Below, one piece after another: positions 27,101 through 34,360 of a stretch of DNA of 64,000 nt. Position 1 is the stretch's first letter; the number at the start of each line of letters is the position of its first letter. The stretch is from the NCBI RefSeq assembly GCF_036311985.1, contig NZ_JAZDCJ010000012.1; one strand, 5' to 3'. The stretch comes from JAZDCJ01 sp036311985 (GTDB lineage: Bacteria; Actinomycetota; Actinomycetes; Actinomycetales; Micrococcaceae). The position numbers were made by a program, and so were the translations under genes. A model generated the notes under the pieces. The model saw nothing but the letters and a program-made list of their open reading frames with translations, searched no databases and was not told the DNA's origin.

Positions 27101-27470
27101 GGAGCTGGCCGATCAACGTGTCCTGCTCCGGGCCGGAGAGGAGCCGCGGCGGGCGTTCGACGTGGGGAAGGTAGCCATCCAGGCGGGCGCGGCGGATCAG
27201 GTCGAACGCGTAGGCCGCCCACGTGCGCACGGCCGGTTCCGAGAAAGTGGATCCGCTGCCGGCCGAAAGCTCGTCGCGCAGGCGTGCCGCCGCGGCGCGC
27301 GAGGGGGCGATGACCAGGAGCGAGGACGGGTCCAGTCCGGCGGCGAGCCGCGCGGAGACCGCCCGCAGCAGCAGCGTCGTCTTACCGGTTCCCGGCGCGC
27401 CGAGGACCACGGTGGGGCCGTGTCCGGGCCCGAGCTCGAGAAGACGCGTCGCGGTATCCATGGAGCTCAT
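24129..27470 (-). CDS. adnA: AdnA-type helicase-nuclease subunit
   Basis: A 1113-aa protein. Walker A is GAPGTGKTTLL (24-34), followed by helicase motifs including LVVVDDLQEANPAQ and VLTPAAAAGREWGLVLI. The C-terminal nuclease core is LRGVIDRVEAGPDGRPFVVD followed by LKTGK. Near the end is C-x5-C-x2-C (CRLPSVCPLC), which could belong to an Fe-S or zinc site. A Pro/Ala linker of about 40 residues at about 790-830 contains a copy of the recurrent GC-rich word. The ATG at 27470 overlaps the upstream alkyltransferase-like stop as ATGA, and its own stop overlaps adnB as GTGA, so all three are coupled. Confidence 0.9.
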   Translation of the reverse strand: MSSMDTATRLLELGPGHGPTVVLGAPGTGKTTLLLRAVSARLAAGLDPSSLLVIAPSRAAAARLRDELSAGSGSTFSEPAVRTWAAYAFDLIRRARLDGYLPHVERPPRLLSGPEQDTLIGQLLAGHAAGITPGPAWPGSLGEAVGTRGFRQEVRELFDRLAEHGVEAGRLHELGSECSVPEWTAAAELYQEYRDLLDLGSAEAFDPAGLITAAAELLEHHPRLLGEERERLRLVVVDDLQEANPAQHRLLSLLARDADLLAFAAPDNVVQGFRGARPDLLARVDTFYGTEARPVAVATLEHSHRMPLDVAEAWGRVARRIPLAAGAAGRLLSHPAGTATGIAARPPEGAADRDTDHGAGTGAAGSVEAHVVESPVHELRLLTHRILEEHLMGGRPLDDIAVIVRNGALVRTVARHLGQQGISVSVPPAELPLRDEPAVRPLLDLLRLGLSGGDATGLHAVESLLTSRYGQSTALDVRRLRQGLRREEHARGGTRGSSELLAGLFGSVGIPEGSGREAAGARRIRRMLDALAEEADRGGATAETALWALWDASGMSGAWSTAALAGGGAGSRADQDLDAVLALFQAAERFVDQLPGATIAQFVDHVLAQDLPMDSLAGRGGSGPSVEVLTPAAAAGREWGLVLIPGLQEGIWPNTRLRGELLHSGALADVVEHGPVALRQRDPASRLRATRADELRSFAAAVSRCRGSLVCVAVDSEDHQPSGFLDLVSPWSPPVETGGPATRPVTRVPRARTLGSLVALLRQAAEAGARTAPAAAPTGPADDSGAAPASSASPGAGQPGPGSGGLDPTARDAAAVLARLATAPVPVRGADPDEWWGLAPATSTGPVTADGHPVKVSPSKVQAALESPLNWFVQAAGGEPATDFARSLGTLVHAIAEDLPDASGEQYLTELDRRWPELDLPTNWETHRDHDRAGSMLRKLAQYTLLMRQAGRELRGRETDFEVEIGDGSATVRLRGVIDRVEAGPDGRPFVVDLKTGKSQPSGKDVDRNPQLASYQAAVRAGALDGVAGLSRDPAGAALVQLGTSTKTPREQVQPAVEGEDWATPLVLEAARAMGAADFLARHDPTRGGAAGSSCRLPSVCPLCTEGRQVTEP

Positions 27471-27859
27471 CCCAGCACGCCGCCCCGACGCTTTGGGTCC
27501 GGCGCCGCGTGTGGACCCCCGCCGAGCTGCGCGGCGAGGTCGTCGAGGGTCCGGAAGTCGTCGTCGGACGGCTGCCAGCGCGCGAGGGCGAGACGGATCC
27601 GGCCGCCGCGGACGGGTGTTCCCTCGTCGTCCCAGCGGAGCCGCGCTTCCCCGCTGAGCGGCTCCGGCAGGGAGCCGTCCGCGCGCACGACCCGCCACCA
27701 GGGGACCCCGGATGCCGCGCCGCTGCCGGCCATCGCCGCACCGACCTGCCGCGGGCCGCCGGCCCCGAGGAGCTCGGCGATGTCGCCGTAGCTCACGGCG
27801 CGTCCGGGGGCGATGAGCCACGCGACGGCGTGCACGGCCTCGGGGTAGCTCAGGGACAT
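27467..27859 (-). CDS. Alkyltransferase-like protein (MGMT family, no acceptor Cys)
   Basis: A 130-aa MGMT C-terminal-domain protein. Where MGMT has PCHRV it reads VPWWRVV, so the alkyl-acceptor Cys is absent. This is the mark of alkyltransferase-like proteins, which bind O6-alkylguanine and recruit other repair. Canonical ATLs read PWHRV; here the His is also Trp. The helix-turn-helix with arginine finger (GAGGPRQVGAAMAG) is present. It is first in the unit with adnA and adnB through an ATGA overlap, supporting a DNA-repair role. A GTG at 27865 is an alternative start. Confidence 0.85.
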   Translation of the reverse strand: MSLSYPEAVHAVAWLIAPGRAVSYGDIAELLGAGGPRQVGAAMAGSGAASGVPWWRVVRADGSLPEPLSGEARLRWDDEGTPVRGGRIRLALARWQPSDDDFRTLDDLAAQLGGGPHAAPDPKRRGGVLG

Positions 27860-28035
27860 GACCACCAGCCTAGGGCGCGGGCGGGGCGTCGGGGATCCCG
27901 AGCGGCCGCGGCGTGGCGGCCGATCCCGGACGACGCCGGTGCCCCCTCCTCCTCCACAGGCCCCTTCCGGCGGTCCTTGTCCACGTCGGGCCCCGCGCGG
28001 GGCGGGCGCACGCGGCGGCACGGTAGCGTGGAACC

Positions 28036-28722
28036 ATGAGCAATTGGCATGAACTTCCCCGGGCCTCGTTCGACCTCGAGACGACCGGCAGGGACCCGGA
28101 ACTGGCCCGCATCGTCACGGCGTCGGTCCTCGTGGTCAACGGCCGCCAGGAGATCCTGAACCACCGCGAGTGGCTCGTGGATCCCGGGGTTCCGATCCCC
28201 GAGGAGGCCGCCGCCATCCACGGCGTGAGCACCGAGCGGGCGCGGGCCGAGGGCGCCGACGCCGCGACGGCGGTCGCGGAGATCACCGCCCACCTCAGGG
28301 AGCTCTTCGCCACGATGCCGGTGCTCGCCTTCAACGCGAGCTACGACTTCACGGTGCTGGACCGCGAGTGCCTGCGCCACGGCGTCGAGGCCCTCGAACC
28401 CGCAGCGGTCATCGACCCGTACATCATCGACAAGCACGTGGACAAGTACCGCCGCGGCAAGCGCACCCTCACGGTCATGAGCGAGTTCTACCGCGTACCG
28501 CTCGTCGATGCCCACACCTCCGTCGCCGACGCCGCAGCGACGGTCGGCGTGGCCGATGCGCAGGTGGCCAAGTACAAGCAGCTGCGGATGGATCCCCTGC
28601 AGCTCCACGGATCCCAGGTCCGGTGGGCCGCCGAGCAGGCCGCGAGCTTCCAGGCGTACCTGCGCCGCAAGGACCCCTCCGCCGTCGTCGACGGGCAGTG
28701 GCCCGTCCGGCGCCGCCCCTGA
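28036..28722 (+). CDS. DEDDh 3'-5' exonuclease (DnaQ/epsilon-like)
   Basis: A 228-aa stand-alone exonuclease. Asp13 and Glu15 lie in FDLETTG, the middle Asp in FNASYDFTVLD, and the final His and Asp in DAHTSVADAAAT, so the DEDDh site is complete. Such proteins act as proofreaders or in repair or RNA turnover; no polymerase domain is attached. The ATG has GGAACC upstream. It diverges from the alkyltransferase-like gene with a 176-nt gap containing one copy of the recurrent GC-rich word at 27930. Confidence 0.88.
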   Translation: MSNWHELPRASFDLETTGRDPELARIVTASVLVVNGRQEILNHREWLVDPGVPIPEEAAAIHGVSTERARAEGADAATAVAEITAHLRELFATMPVLAFNASYDFTVLDRECLRHGVEALEPAAVIDPYIIDKHVDKYRRGKRTLTVMSEFYRVPLVDAHTSVADAAATVGVADAQVAKYKQLRMDPLQLHGSQVRWAAEQAASFQAYLRRKDPSAVVDGQWPVRRRP

Positions 28723-28783
28723 GCCGACGCGCCGTCCCCCGCCCGTCGTCCGCCGGCGGAGACTGTGCCGAAACACACAGCCG

Positions 28784-28821
28784 CCGGTGGACACACAAGC
28801 CGGTGGAGACGCTTCCACCGG
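28784..28821 (+). promoter_or_regulatory. Repeated complementary words upstream of metN
   Basis: CCGGTGGA occurs at 28784-28791 and again at 28800-28807. Its complement TCCACCGG is at 28814-28821, so one anti-word could pair with either copy. A near copy, CGCCGGCGGAGAC, precedes it at 28751. The 265-nt gap before metN also has a small hairpin around TAAAGT (28954-28970). This could be an attenuator-like leader. It does not match any SAM riboswitch consensus that I recognise. Confidence 0.35.
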
Positions 28822-28987
28822 ATCGCAATGCTTCGGCAAACCGGGCCACTTGTGAAATTTTCGTCAACTCGAAACGGCTTCTTGGCAGAGTCGTCGGGCA
28901 GATGACCGTTTGTGACGCCCATTCGGTCGCTTTTGTTCGACGGTGCTTCAATATGGGGTAAAGTTCCCCACTTCCATTGAGGCTCAC

Positions 28988-29977
28988 TTGATCACAGTCA
29001 CCGATCTGCGCAAGGTCTACCGGCAGGGCGGCCGCGAAGTCGTCGCGCTGGACGGCGTCACGCTCAGCGTCGCCAAGGGCAAGGTCCACGGAATCATCGG
29101 GCACTCCGGCGCCGGCAAGTCGACGCTGGTGCGCTGCCTGACGCTGCTCGACCGTCCGACGTCCGGAACCGTCGACATCGACGGCAAGGTCCTCACCGGC
29201 GTCTCGGACAAGGAGCTCCTGACGGCCCGCCGACGCATCGGCATGGTCTTCCAGCACGCCAATCTGTTCGATTCCCGGACCACGGCGCAGAACGTCTCCT
29301 ACCCGCTGGAGCTCACGGGAACGCCCAAGGCCCAGGCGAGGAAGCAGGTCGCCGAGCTCCTGGACCTCGTGGGGCTCGGCGCGTTCGCCGACGCCTACCC
29401 CTCGCAGCTCTCCGGCGGTCAGAAGCAGCGCGTCGGCATCGCCCGCGCCCTCGCCACGGATCCGGACATCCTCCTGTGCGACGAGCCGACGTCCGCCCTG
29501 GACCCGAAGACGACCGATGAGATCCTGGCGCTGATCAAGAAGCTGCGCGACCGCCTCCAGCTGACCGTGCTCATCATCACGCACGAGATGCACGTCGTGA
29601 AGGAGGCCTGCGACTCGGTCTCCCTGCTCGAGGCCGGCCGCATCGTGGAGCACGGCGACCTGGCCGAGGTCGTGGCCCGCCCCAACGGCCGGCTCTCGGA
29701 GGCCCTCCTCCCGCTGCCGGCCGACGCCATCGAGGACCTCCCGGGCGGAACGGTCCTGGAACTGCTCTACTCGGGAAGCCGTGCCGTCGAGCCCGTCATC
29801 TCGGCCGTGGCGCGGACGTTCGAGACCGACGTCAACGTCCTGGCCGGATCCGTCGAGTCCCTCGGTGGAGCCCGGTTCGCGCACCTGCGCATCCAGCTGC
29901 CGGACGGCAGCGACATCGCGGCCATCACCGCGCACCTGAACGCCGCCGGCATCGCCGTATCCACCAAGGAGGCCTGA
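28988..29977 (+). CDS. metN: Methionine ABC transporter ATP-binding protein MetN
   Basis: A 329-aa ATPase of the methionine uptake (MUT) family. It shows Walker A GHSGAGKST, signature LSGGQKQRVGIARAL and Walker B ILLCDEPTSALD. The C-terminal NIL domain (about 255-329) senses methionine in homologs and gives trans-inhibition. I chose TTG at 28988 because family members begin MITVxxLxKVY and GAGG lies 5 nt upstream; a GTG at 28943 gives an unsupported 15-residue extension. It heads metN-metI-metQ. Confidence 0.95.
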   Translation: MITVTDLRKVYRQGGREVVALDGVTLSVAKGKVHGIIGHSGAGKSTLVRCLTLLDRPTSGTVDIDGKVLTGVSDKELLTARRRIGMVFQHANLFDSRTTAQNVSYPLELTGTPKAQARKQVAELLDLVGLGAFADAYPSQLSGGQKQRVGIARALATDPDILLCDEPTSALDPKTTDEILALIKKLRDRLQLTVLIITHEMHVVKEACDSVSLLEAGRIVEHGDLAEVVARPNGRLSEALLPLPADAIEDLPGGTVLELLYSGSRAVEPVISAVARTFETDVNVLAGSVESLGGARFAHLRIQLPDGSDIAAITAHLNAAGIAVSTKEA

Positions 29978-29979
29978 GG

Positions 29980-30660
29980 ATGGACTTCTTCAACGACCTC
30001 GCGTCGAACCCCGCCATCACGAACGCGATCCCCACCGCAACGCTCCAGACCCTGCAGATGGTGGGCATCTCGGGCCTCTTCACCGTCCTCATCGGCCTTC
30101 CCCTGGGCATCGTGCTCCACTCCACGGCGCCCGGCGGGCTGACGCCGGTCCGCTGGCTGAGCTTCATCCTCTCCAGCGTGGTCGTGAACATCACGCGGTC
30201 CATCCCGTTCGCGATCCTCATGCTGTCCCTGATCCCGCTCTCCGTCCTGATCGTCGGAACGTCGCTGGGACCGATCGCCGCATCCGTTTCCCTGACGATC
30301 GGCACGATCCCCTTCTTCGCCCGCCTGGTCGAAACGGCCCTGCGCGATGTCCACACGGGCAAGATCGATGCCGCCCTCGTCATGGGATCGACGCGCTTCC
30401 AGGTCGTCCGCAAGGTCCTGGTTCCCGAGGCCATGCCCGGCCTCGTGGCCGCCCTCACGACGACGCTCGTCACGCTGGTCGGCTACTCGGCCATGGCCGG
30501 ACTGGTCGGCGGCGACGGCCTGGGCCGACTGGCCTACAACTACGGCTTCCAGCGCTTCGAGACCTCCGTGATGATCGTCATCCTCGTGATCATGGTCCTC
30601 CTCGTCCAGCTGATCCAGGTGGTGGGCGACGCGCTCGCCCGCCGCGTCGACCACCGCTGA
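29980..30660 (+). CDS. metI: Methionine ABC transporter permease MetI
   Basis: A 226-aa inner-membrane permease with about five helices. The EAA-type loop DAALVMGSTRFQVVRKVLVP contacts MetN. The ATG lies 2 nt after the metN stop with AAGGAGG 7 nt upstream, so the two are translated together. Length and motifs are typical of the family. Confidence 0.95.
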   Translation: MDFFNDLASNPAITNAIPTATLQTLQMVGISGLFTVLIGLPLGIVLHSTAPGGLTPVRWLSFILSSVVVNITRSIPFAILMLSLIPLSVLIVGTSLGPIAASVSLTIGTIPFFARLVETALRDVHTGKIDAALVMGSTRFQVVRKVLVPEAMPGLVAALTTTLVTLVGYSAMAGLVGGDGLGRLAYNYGFQRFETSVMIVILVIMVLLVQLIQVVGDALARRVDHR

Positions 30661-30785
30661 TCCCCACTCCCCAAGACTCCCGTCACCTCGGCGACGGACG
30701 GCAGCCAGTAGCCGCTAGCTGCCTTAAACCGCCCGTCTTCCCCTTCAACGGGACGGCACGGCACCCAAGAAAAGGAACTCCTCCG

Positions 30786-31631
30786 ATGCGTCAGAAAATC
30801 GCACTCGCCGTCACCGGCGCCGCAGCCCTCTTCGCCCTGACCGCTTGCGGCGGTGGTGACACCGGCGCCGCCGACACCTCGGCCGACACGAACTCCGCCG
30901 GCCTCGCCATCGTCAAGGTCGGCGCCAGCCCGGTCCCCCACGCCCGGATCCTCGAGTTCATCGACGAGAACCTGGCCGCCGATGCCGGCATCGATCTGGA
31001 CATCACCGAGATCGACGACTACCAGACGCCCAACACGGCGCTGAGCGAGGGAACCCTCGACGCGAACTTCTACCAGCACCTGCCGTGGTTCGAAGACCAG
31101 GTCGCCACCAAGGGCTACGACTTCGAGCACGGCGAAGGCGTGCACATCGAGCCGTTCGCCGCGTTCTCCGACAAGTACTCGTCGGCCGGCGAGATCCCGG
31201 ACGGGGCGAAGGTCGTCGTCACCAACGACCCGGCCAACCAGCTGCGCGCCCTCCGGGTCCTGGAGCAGGCGGGCCTGCTCTCCGACATCTCCGACGATTC
31301 CTCCGTCCTCACCCTGAGCGACGAGCAGAACCCCAAGAAGCTCGCCTTCTCCGAGGTTCCGCCGGAGCAGGCGGTCCAGGTGTTCAAGCAGGATTCGTCC
31401 TTCGACATCGGCATGATCAACGGCAACTTCATCCTGCAGGCGGGCCTGAAGAGCTCCGACGCCCTCGCGGTGGAGGAGACGGAAGGCAACCCGTACGCCA
31501 ACTTCCTGGCATGGCGCGCCGGCGAGCAGAGCGACGCCATCGCCACCCTCGACGAGTTGCTGCACAGCGACGAGGTCGCGGCCTTCATCGAGGAGACCTG
31601 GCCGGACGGCGACGTCATCCCGGCCTTCTAG
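30786..31631 (+). CDS. metQ: Methionine-binding lipoprotein MetQ
   Basis: A 281-aa substrate-binding lipoprotein. The lipobox is LTAC with Cys21. The mature part matches the NlpA/MetQ family (VKVGASPVPHARILEFI, then ANFYQHLPWFEDQ). It delivers methionine to MetI/MetN. It is separated from metI by 125 nt, a longer gap than usual in this window, so it may have its own promoter or a processed higher-abundance mRNA. AAAAGGA precedes the ATG. Confidence 0.94.
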   Translation: MRQKIALAVTGAAALFALTACGGGDTGAADTSADTNSAGLAIVKVGASPVPHARILEFIDENLAADAGIDLDITEIDDYQTPNTALSEGTLDANFYQHLPWFEDQVATKGYDFEHGEGVHIEPFAAFSDKYSSAGEIPDGAKVVVTNDPANQLRALRVLEQAGLLSDISDDSSVLTLSDEQNPKKLAFSEVPPEQAVQVFKQDSSFDIGMINGNFILQAGLKSSDALAVEETEGNPYANFLAWRAGEQSDAIATLDELLHSDEVAAFIEETWPDGDVIPAF

Positions 31632-31650
31632 TCCCACCCGCGTCACGACG

Positions 31651-31694
31651 CGCCGCACGGCGGGGTCCCGTTCCAGGGGCCCCGCCGTGCGGCG
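31651..31694 (+). terminator. Terminator hairpin of metNIQ
   Basis: CGCCGCACGGCGGGG (31651-31665) pairs perfectly with CCCCGCCGTGCGGCG (31680-31694). The loop contains a further TCCC/GGGG pairing. The hairpin begins 19 nt after the metQ stop, and no U-tract follows. Confidence 0.7.
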
Positions 31695-31780
31695 TCTCTG
31701 GCGCGAGGGGGCCGGACGCTGTAGCTTTGACCCTTGTCGGCATCCGCCGACGACACCCCGCACTGGACCAGGGAGGAACC

Positions 31781-31894
31781 ATGTCCGTCACCGGCCTCTA
31801 CGCTTCCTTCCGCCCTGCCGCCGGCCTGCCCGACGGGCAGCAGCGTGCCTTCAAGCACGTGTTCAGCGCGTTCACCAGGTTGCCCGAGTCCTGA
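31781..31894 (+). CDS. Predicted 37-aa small protein or leader peptide upstream of rtcB
   Basis: An ATG with an excellent GGGAGG 4-5 nt upstream opens a 37-codon frame beginning MSVTGLYASFRPAAGLPDGQ and ending VFSAFTRLPES-stop. It has a net positive, partly aromatic composition, with no membrane helix or lipobox. A TTGACC -35-like box is at 31727-31732. A textbook intrinsic terminator begins 16 nt after the stop, so this unit is either a free-standing small gene or an attenuating leader in front of rtcB. I do not recognise a family. Confidence 0.55.
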   Translation: MSVTGLYASFRPAAGLPDGQQRAFKHVFSAFTRLPES

Positions 31895-31910
31895 CGCCCC
31901 CGGCGTTCCG

Positions 31911-31942
31911 GCCCCGCAACCACACATGGTGCGGGGCTTTTT
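31911..31942 (+). terminator. Intrinsic terminator with U5 tract before rtcB
   Basis: GCCCCGC (31911-31917) pairs with GCGGGGC (31931-31937). The stem continues through ACCA/TGGT with one bulged A and a CACA loop, then TTTTT at 31938-31942. It is the only hairpin I noted here with a proper U-tract, and it lies 54 nt before the rtcB start. It could gate rtcB transcription. Confidence 0.82.
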
Positions 31943-31995
31943 CCATGGACCACTCGACGGAATCCGTGCCCCGCACCCCGACAGAGAGAGAAACC

Positions 31996-33162
31996 ATGGA
32001 AAGGATCAACCGCCGGCTCTTCAACTGGGCCTCCATCCTCGATGCCCAGACCCGCGCGCAGGCCGAGACCACCTCGACACTGCCGTTCATCTACCCGCAC
32101 CTGGCCCTCATGCCCGACGCCCACCTGGGCAAGGGCGCCACGGTCGGCTCCGTGATCCCGACCCTCGGGGCCATCATCCCGGCCGCCGTGGGCGTGGACA
32201 TCGGCTGCGGCATGATCGCGGTGCGCACGCAGTACCGGCTGGGACAGCTGCCCGGGGACCGGCGCGCGCTGCGCGAGCAGATCGAGCGCGCCGTCCCGCT
32301 CTCGGCGGGCCACTACAACAAGAAGGTCGTGGCCACGGCCGCGCCGCGCATCTCCGAGCTGGCGGACGCCGCCGCTGAGGCGGGGTTCGACCCGGCCTCC
32401 TACGCGGGCAACTGGGAACTGCAGCTGGGATCGCTCGGCTCGGGCAACCACTTCATCGAGGTCTGCGCCGACGAGGAGGGCGCCGTCTGGCTCTTCCTGC
32501 ACTCGGGCTCGCGCGGAATCGGCAACCGGATCGCCCAGCACCACATCAAGGTGGCGCAGGGCGTGGCGAGGCGCTACTGGATCCAGCTGCCGGATCCGGA
32601 CCTGGCCTACCTCGTGGAGGGCACGGACGAGTTCGACGCCTACATCCGCGAGCTGCGCTGGGCCCAGCGCTTCGCCCTGCTGAACCGGGAGGAGATGATG
32701 GACCGGGTGATCCGCCAGTTCTCGGAGTGGGTCGACGGTCCGGTCGAGGAGGAGGAGCGGATCAACTGCCACCACAACTTCACCGAGCGGGAGACCCACT
32801 TCGGCAAGTCCGTCTGGGTCTCGCGGAAGGGCGCGATCCGCGCCCGGACCGGTGACGCGGGCCTGATCCCCGGTTCGATGGGCACGGCCTCGTACGTGGT
32901 GGAGGGTCTCGGCGACGCGCTCTCGCTCGAGTCCTCGCCGCACGGCGCGGGCCGCGAGTACTCGCGCACGGCGGCGCGGAAGGCGTTCACGCTCGATCAA
33001 CTGCGCGAGGCCATGGCGGGGATCGAGTTCCGCGACACGGACGCCTTCATCGACGAGATCCCGGCGGCCTACAAGCCGATCGACACGGTCATGGACGACG
33101 CCTCGTCCCTGGTCCGGGTCCGGCACCGCCTGCGGCAGATCGTCAACGTGAAGGGCGACTAG
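31996..33162 (+). CDS. rtcB: RtcB family RNA ligase
   Basis: A 388-aa GTP- and Mn-dependent 3'-phosphate RNA ligase. Metal-site residues are visible in GVDIGCGM (Asp68, Cys71), GSGNHFIEV (His152) and LHSGSRG (His169). SSPHGAGR carries His316, equivalent to the guanylylated His337 of E. coli RtcB. SMGTASYVVEG is also intact. The ATG at 31996 follows a GAGAGA purine run. No RtcA, archease or sigma54 regulator lies nearby, so its induction must differ from the E. coli rtc operon; the upstream small ORF and terminator are candidates. Confidence 0.94.
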   Translation: MERINRRLFNWASILDAQTRAQAETTSTLPFIYPHLALMPDAHLGKGATVGSVIPTLGAIIPAAVGVDIGCGMIAVRTQYRLGQLPGDRRALREQIERAVPLSAGHYNKKVVATAAPRISELADAAAEAGFDPASYAGNWELQLGSLGSGNHFIEVCADEEGAVWLFLHSGSRGIGNRIAQHHIKVAQGVARRYWIQLPDPDLAYLVEGTDEFDAYIRELRWAQRFALLNREEMMDRVIRQFSEWVDGPVEEEERINCHHNFTERETHFGKSVWVSRKGAIRARTGDAGLIPGSMGTASYVVEGLGDALSLESSPHGAGREYSRTAARKAFTLDQLREAMAGIEFRDTDAFIDEIPAAYKPIDTVMDDASSLVRVRHRLRQIVNVKGD

Positions 33163-33168
33163 GACGAC

Positions 33169-33201
33169 GCCGGGGCCCGGGTTCACTGCCCGGGCCCCGG
33201 C
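33169..33201 (+). terminator. Hairpin after rtcB
   Basis: GCCGGGGCCCGGG (33169-33181) pairs perfectly with CCCGGGCCCCGGC (33189-33201) over a 7-nt loop. The 5' arm overlaps a copy of the recurrent word ACGACGCCGGGGCC (33164-33177). No U-tract follows. Confidence 0.65.
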
Positions 33202-33248
33202 CATGGGTTCGGCACCGGGTCCGGCCCGGGGCCATGGCTCCCGGTCGG

Positions 33249-33278
33249 CAGGGGTCGGGCCGACAGGGTTCGGGCCGG
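33249..33278 (+). repeat. Two-copy 15-nt tandem repeat in the gap after rtcB
   Basis: CAGGGGTCGGGCCGA is followed directly by CAGGGTTCGGGCCGG, two 15-nt units differing at two positions. They sit in the 286-nt gap between rtcB and the lipoprotein gene. Apart from the rtcB hairpin and one recurrent word at 33311-33320, I see no gene in that gap. Confidence 0.5.
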
Positions 33279-33448
33279 GAGACGGGGACGGAGATCGCGG
33301 CAGGTCCCGGCCGGCGTCGTGACGAACCGGTGACGCCCGGGGCGGACACTGGCCCCAGCGCGCCGGGACCACGCCCAGGCGGACGGGCCGCAGCGCGTGG
33401 CCGCCGCACCCGGGCGGCGGCCGCGGAATCGGCGAGGAGCTGGGGACC

Positions 33449-34360
33449 GTGGACCAGGACAGACGAGACAGCGGGCGGCGGAACCGACGCGGCCCGGCCG
33501 GGCGACGGGTGCTGGTTCCGCCCCGCGCCGTGGGCCCGCTGGCCGTGCTCGCGGCGGCGGCCGCCCTCCTGCTGGCCGGGTGCGTGCCCCCTCCGGCGTC
33601 AGAGTCCGACGGCGGCGCGCCGGCGAACGCGAGCCCCGGGACTCCCGGCGGCCGGGGCGACGGCGGCAACGGCGGTACGGGCGGCACTGGAGGCGGGCAG
33701 GGCCAAGGCGGCGGAAACGGCGCGGGCCAGGCCGGGGACACGCCGGGCCGCGTGGTCTACACGTGGGGCCTCCCGCCGAGCGACACGAGCGTCTCGGGCA
33801 ACGACGGGCCGGCCTACGGCGTCCTGATGCGCTCGTGCGACGAGGCGCAGGCCTACCTCGACGGGCTGTCCGACCCTCCCTACTACGGCTTCCGCAGCCC
33901 GCGGAACGTCGTGCTGTTCGCGGCCGGCATCCACTTGTGCCGCGGCGACACGGGCGAGGGGGCCCGGTACTACCGCAACGCGGTGACGGAATACGGCATC
34001 GAGGGCCTCAACGACGGCCGTCCCGAGTGCGAGCTCTACAAGTCGGTCGCGAGCGTCGTCGAGCAGCGTCCCCGCGAGGACTTCCCGTGCGTCGGCGGCC
34101 CCGACCCGCAGGGCCGCTTCGGGGACGGCGGCGCGGACGATCCCCTCACCTTCGATGTCGACGAGAGCGTCCTGCCGGACGGTGGCGGCGAGGGCAACGG
34201 CGACGGGACGAACGGCGAGGAAGGCACTGGAGGCGAAGACGGCACCGGGGACGAGGGCGCGGACGACGGCGCCGGGGACGGCACCGACGGCAACGGCACG
34301 GATTCCGGCGGCGGCGAGGAAGGCGAAGGCGGTACGGACGGCGCCGGATCCGGGCCGTGA
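33449..34360 (+). CDS. Putative lipoprotein of unknown function
   Basis: A 303-aa protein with a basic N-terminus (RRNRRGPAGRR), a hydrophobic segment and lipobox LLAGC (Cys45), so it is likely exported and lipidated. A Gly/Asn/Gln-rich linker follows. A compact domain of about 110 residues comes next, with four Cys (MRSCDEAQAY, GIHLCRGD, GRPECELYK, DFPCVGG) and an all-alpha look. The last 75 residues are acidic Gly/Asp/Glu repeats. The GTG start has GAGGAG..GGGG upstream. Its stop overlaps the next start as GTGA, so it is coupled to the membrane protein. No family recognised. Confidence 0.65.
   Translation: MDQDRRDSGRRNRRGPAGRRVLVPPRAVGPLAVLAAAAALLLAGCVPPPASESDGGAPANASPGTPGGRGDGGNGGTGGTGGGQGQGGGNGAGQAGDTPGRVVYTWGLPPSDTSVSGNDGPAYGVLMRSCDEAQAYLDGLSDPPYYGFRSPRNVVLFAAGIHLCRGDTGEGARYYRNAVTEYGIEGLNDGRPECELYKSVASVVEQRPREDFPCVGGPDPQGRFGDGGADDPLTFDVDESVLPDGGGEGNGDGTNGEEGTGGEDGTGDEGADDGAGDGTDGNGTDSGGGEEGEGGTDGAGSGP

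Noticed and set aside
28800..28821. CCGGTGGA/TCCACCGG hairpin as the exonuclease terminator
   Set aside because: It begins 78 nt after the stop, has only 8 bp and no U-tract, and one strand can pair with a second copy, so a leader role fits as well.
28723..28987. SAM riboswitch upstream of metN
   Set aside because: None of the conserved S-box or SAM-IV core blocks could be found in the 265-nt gap.
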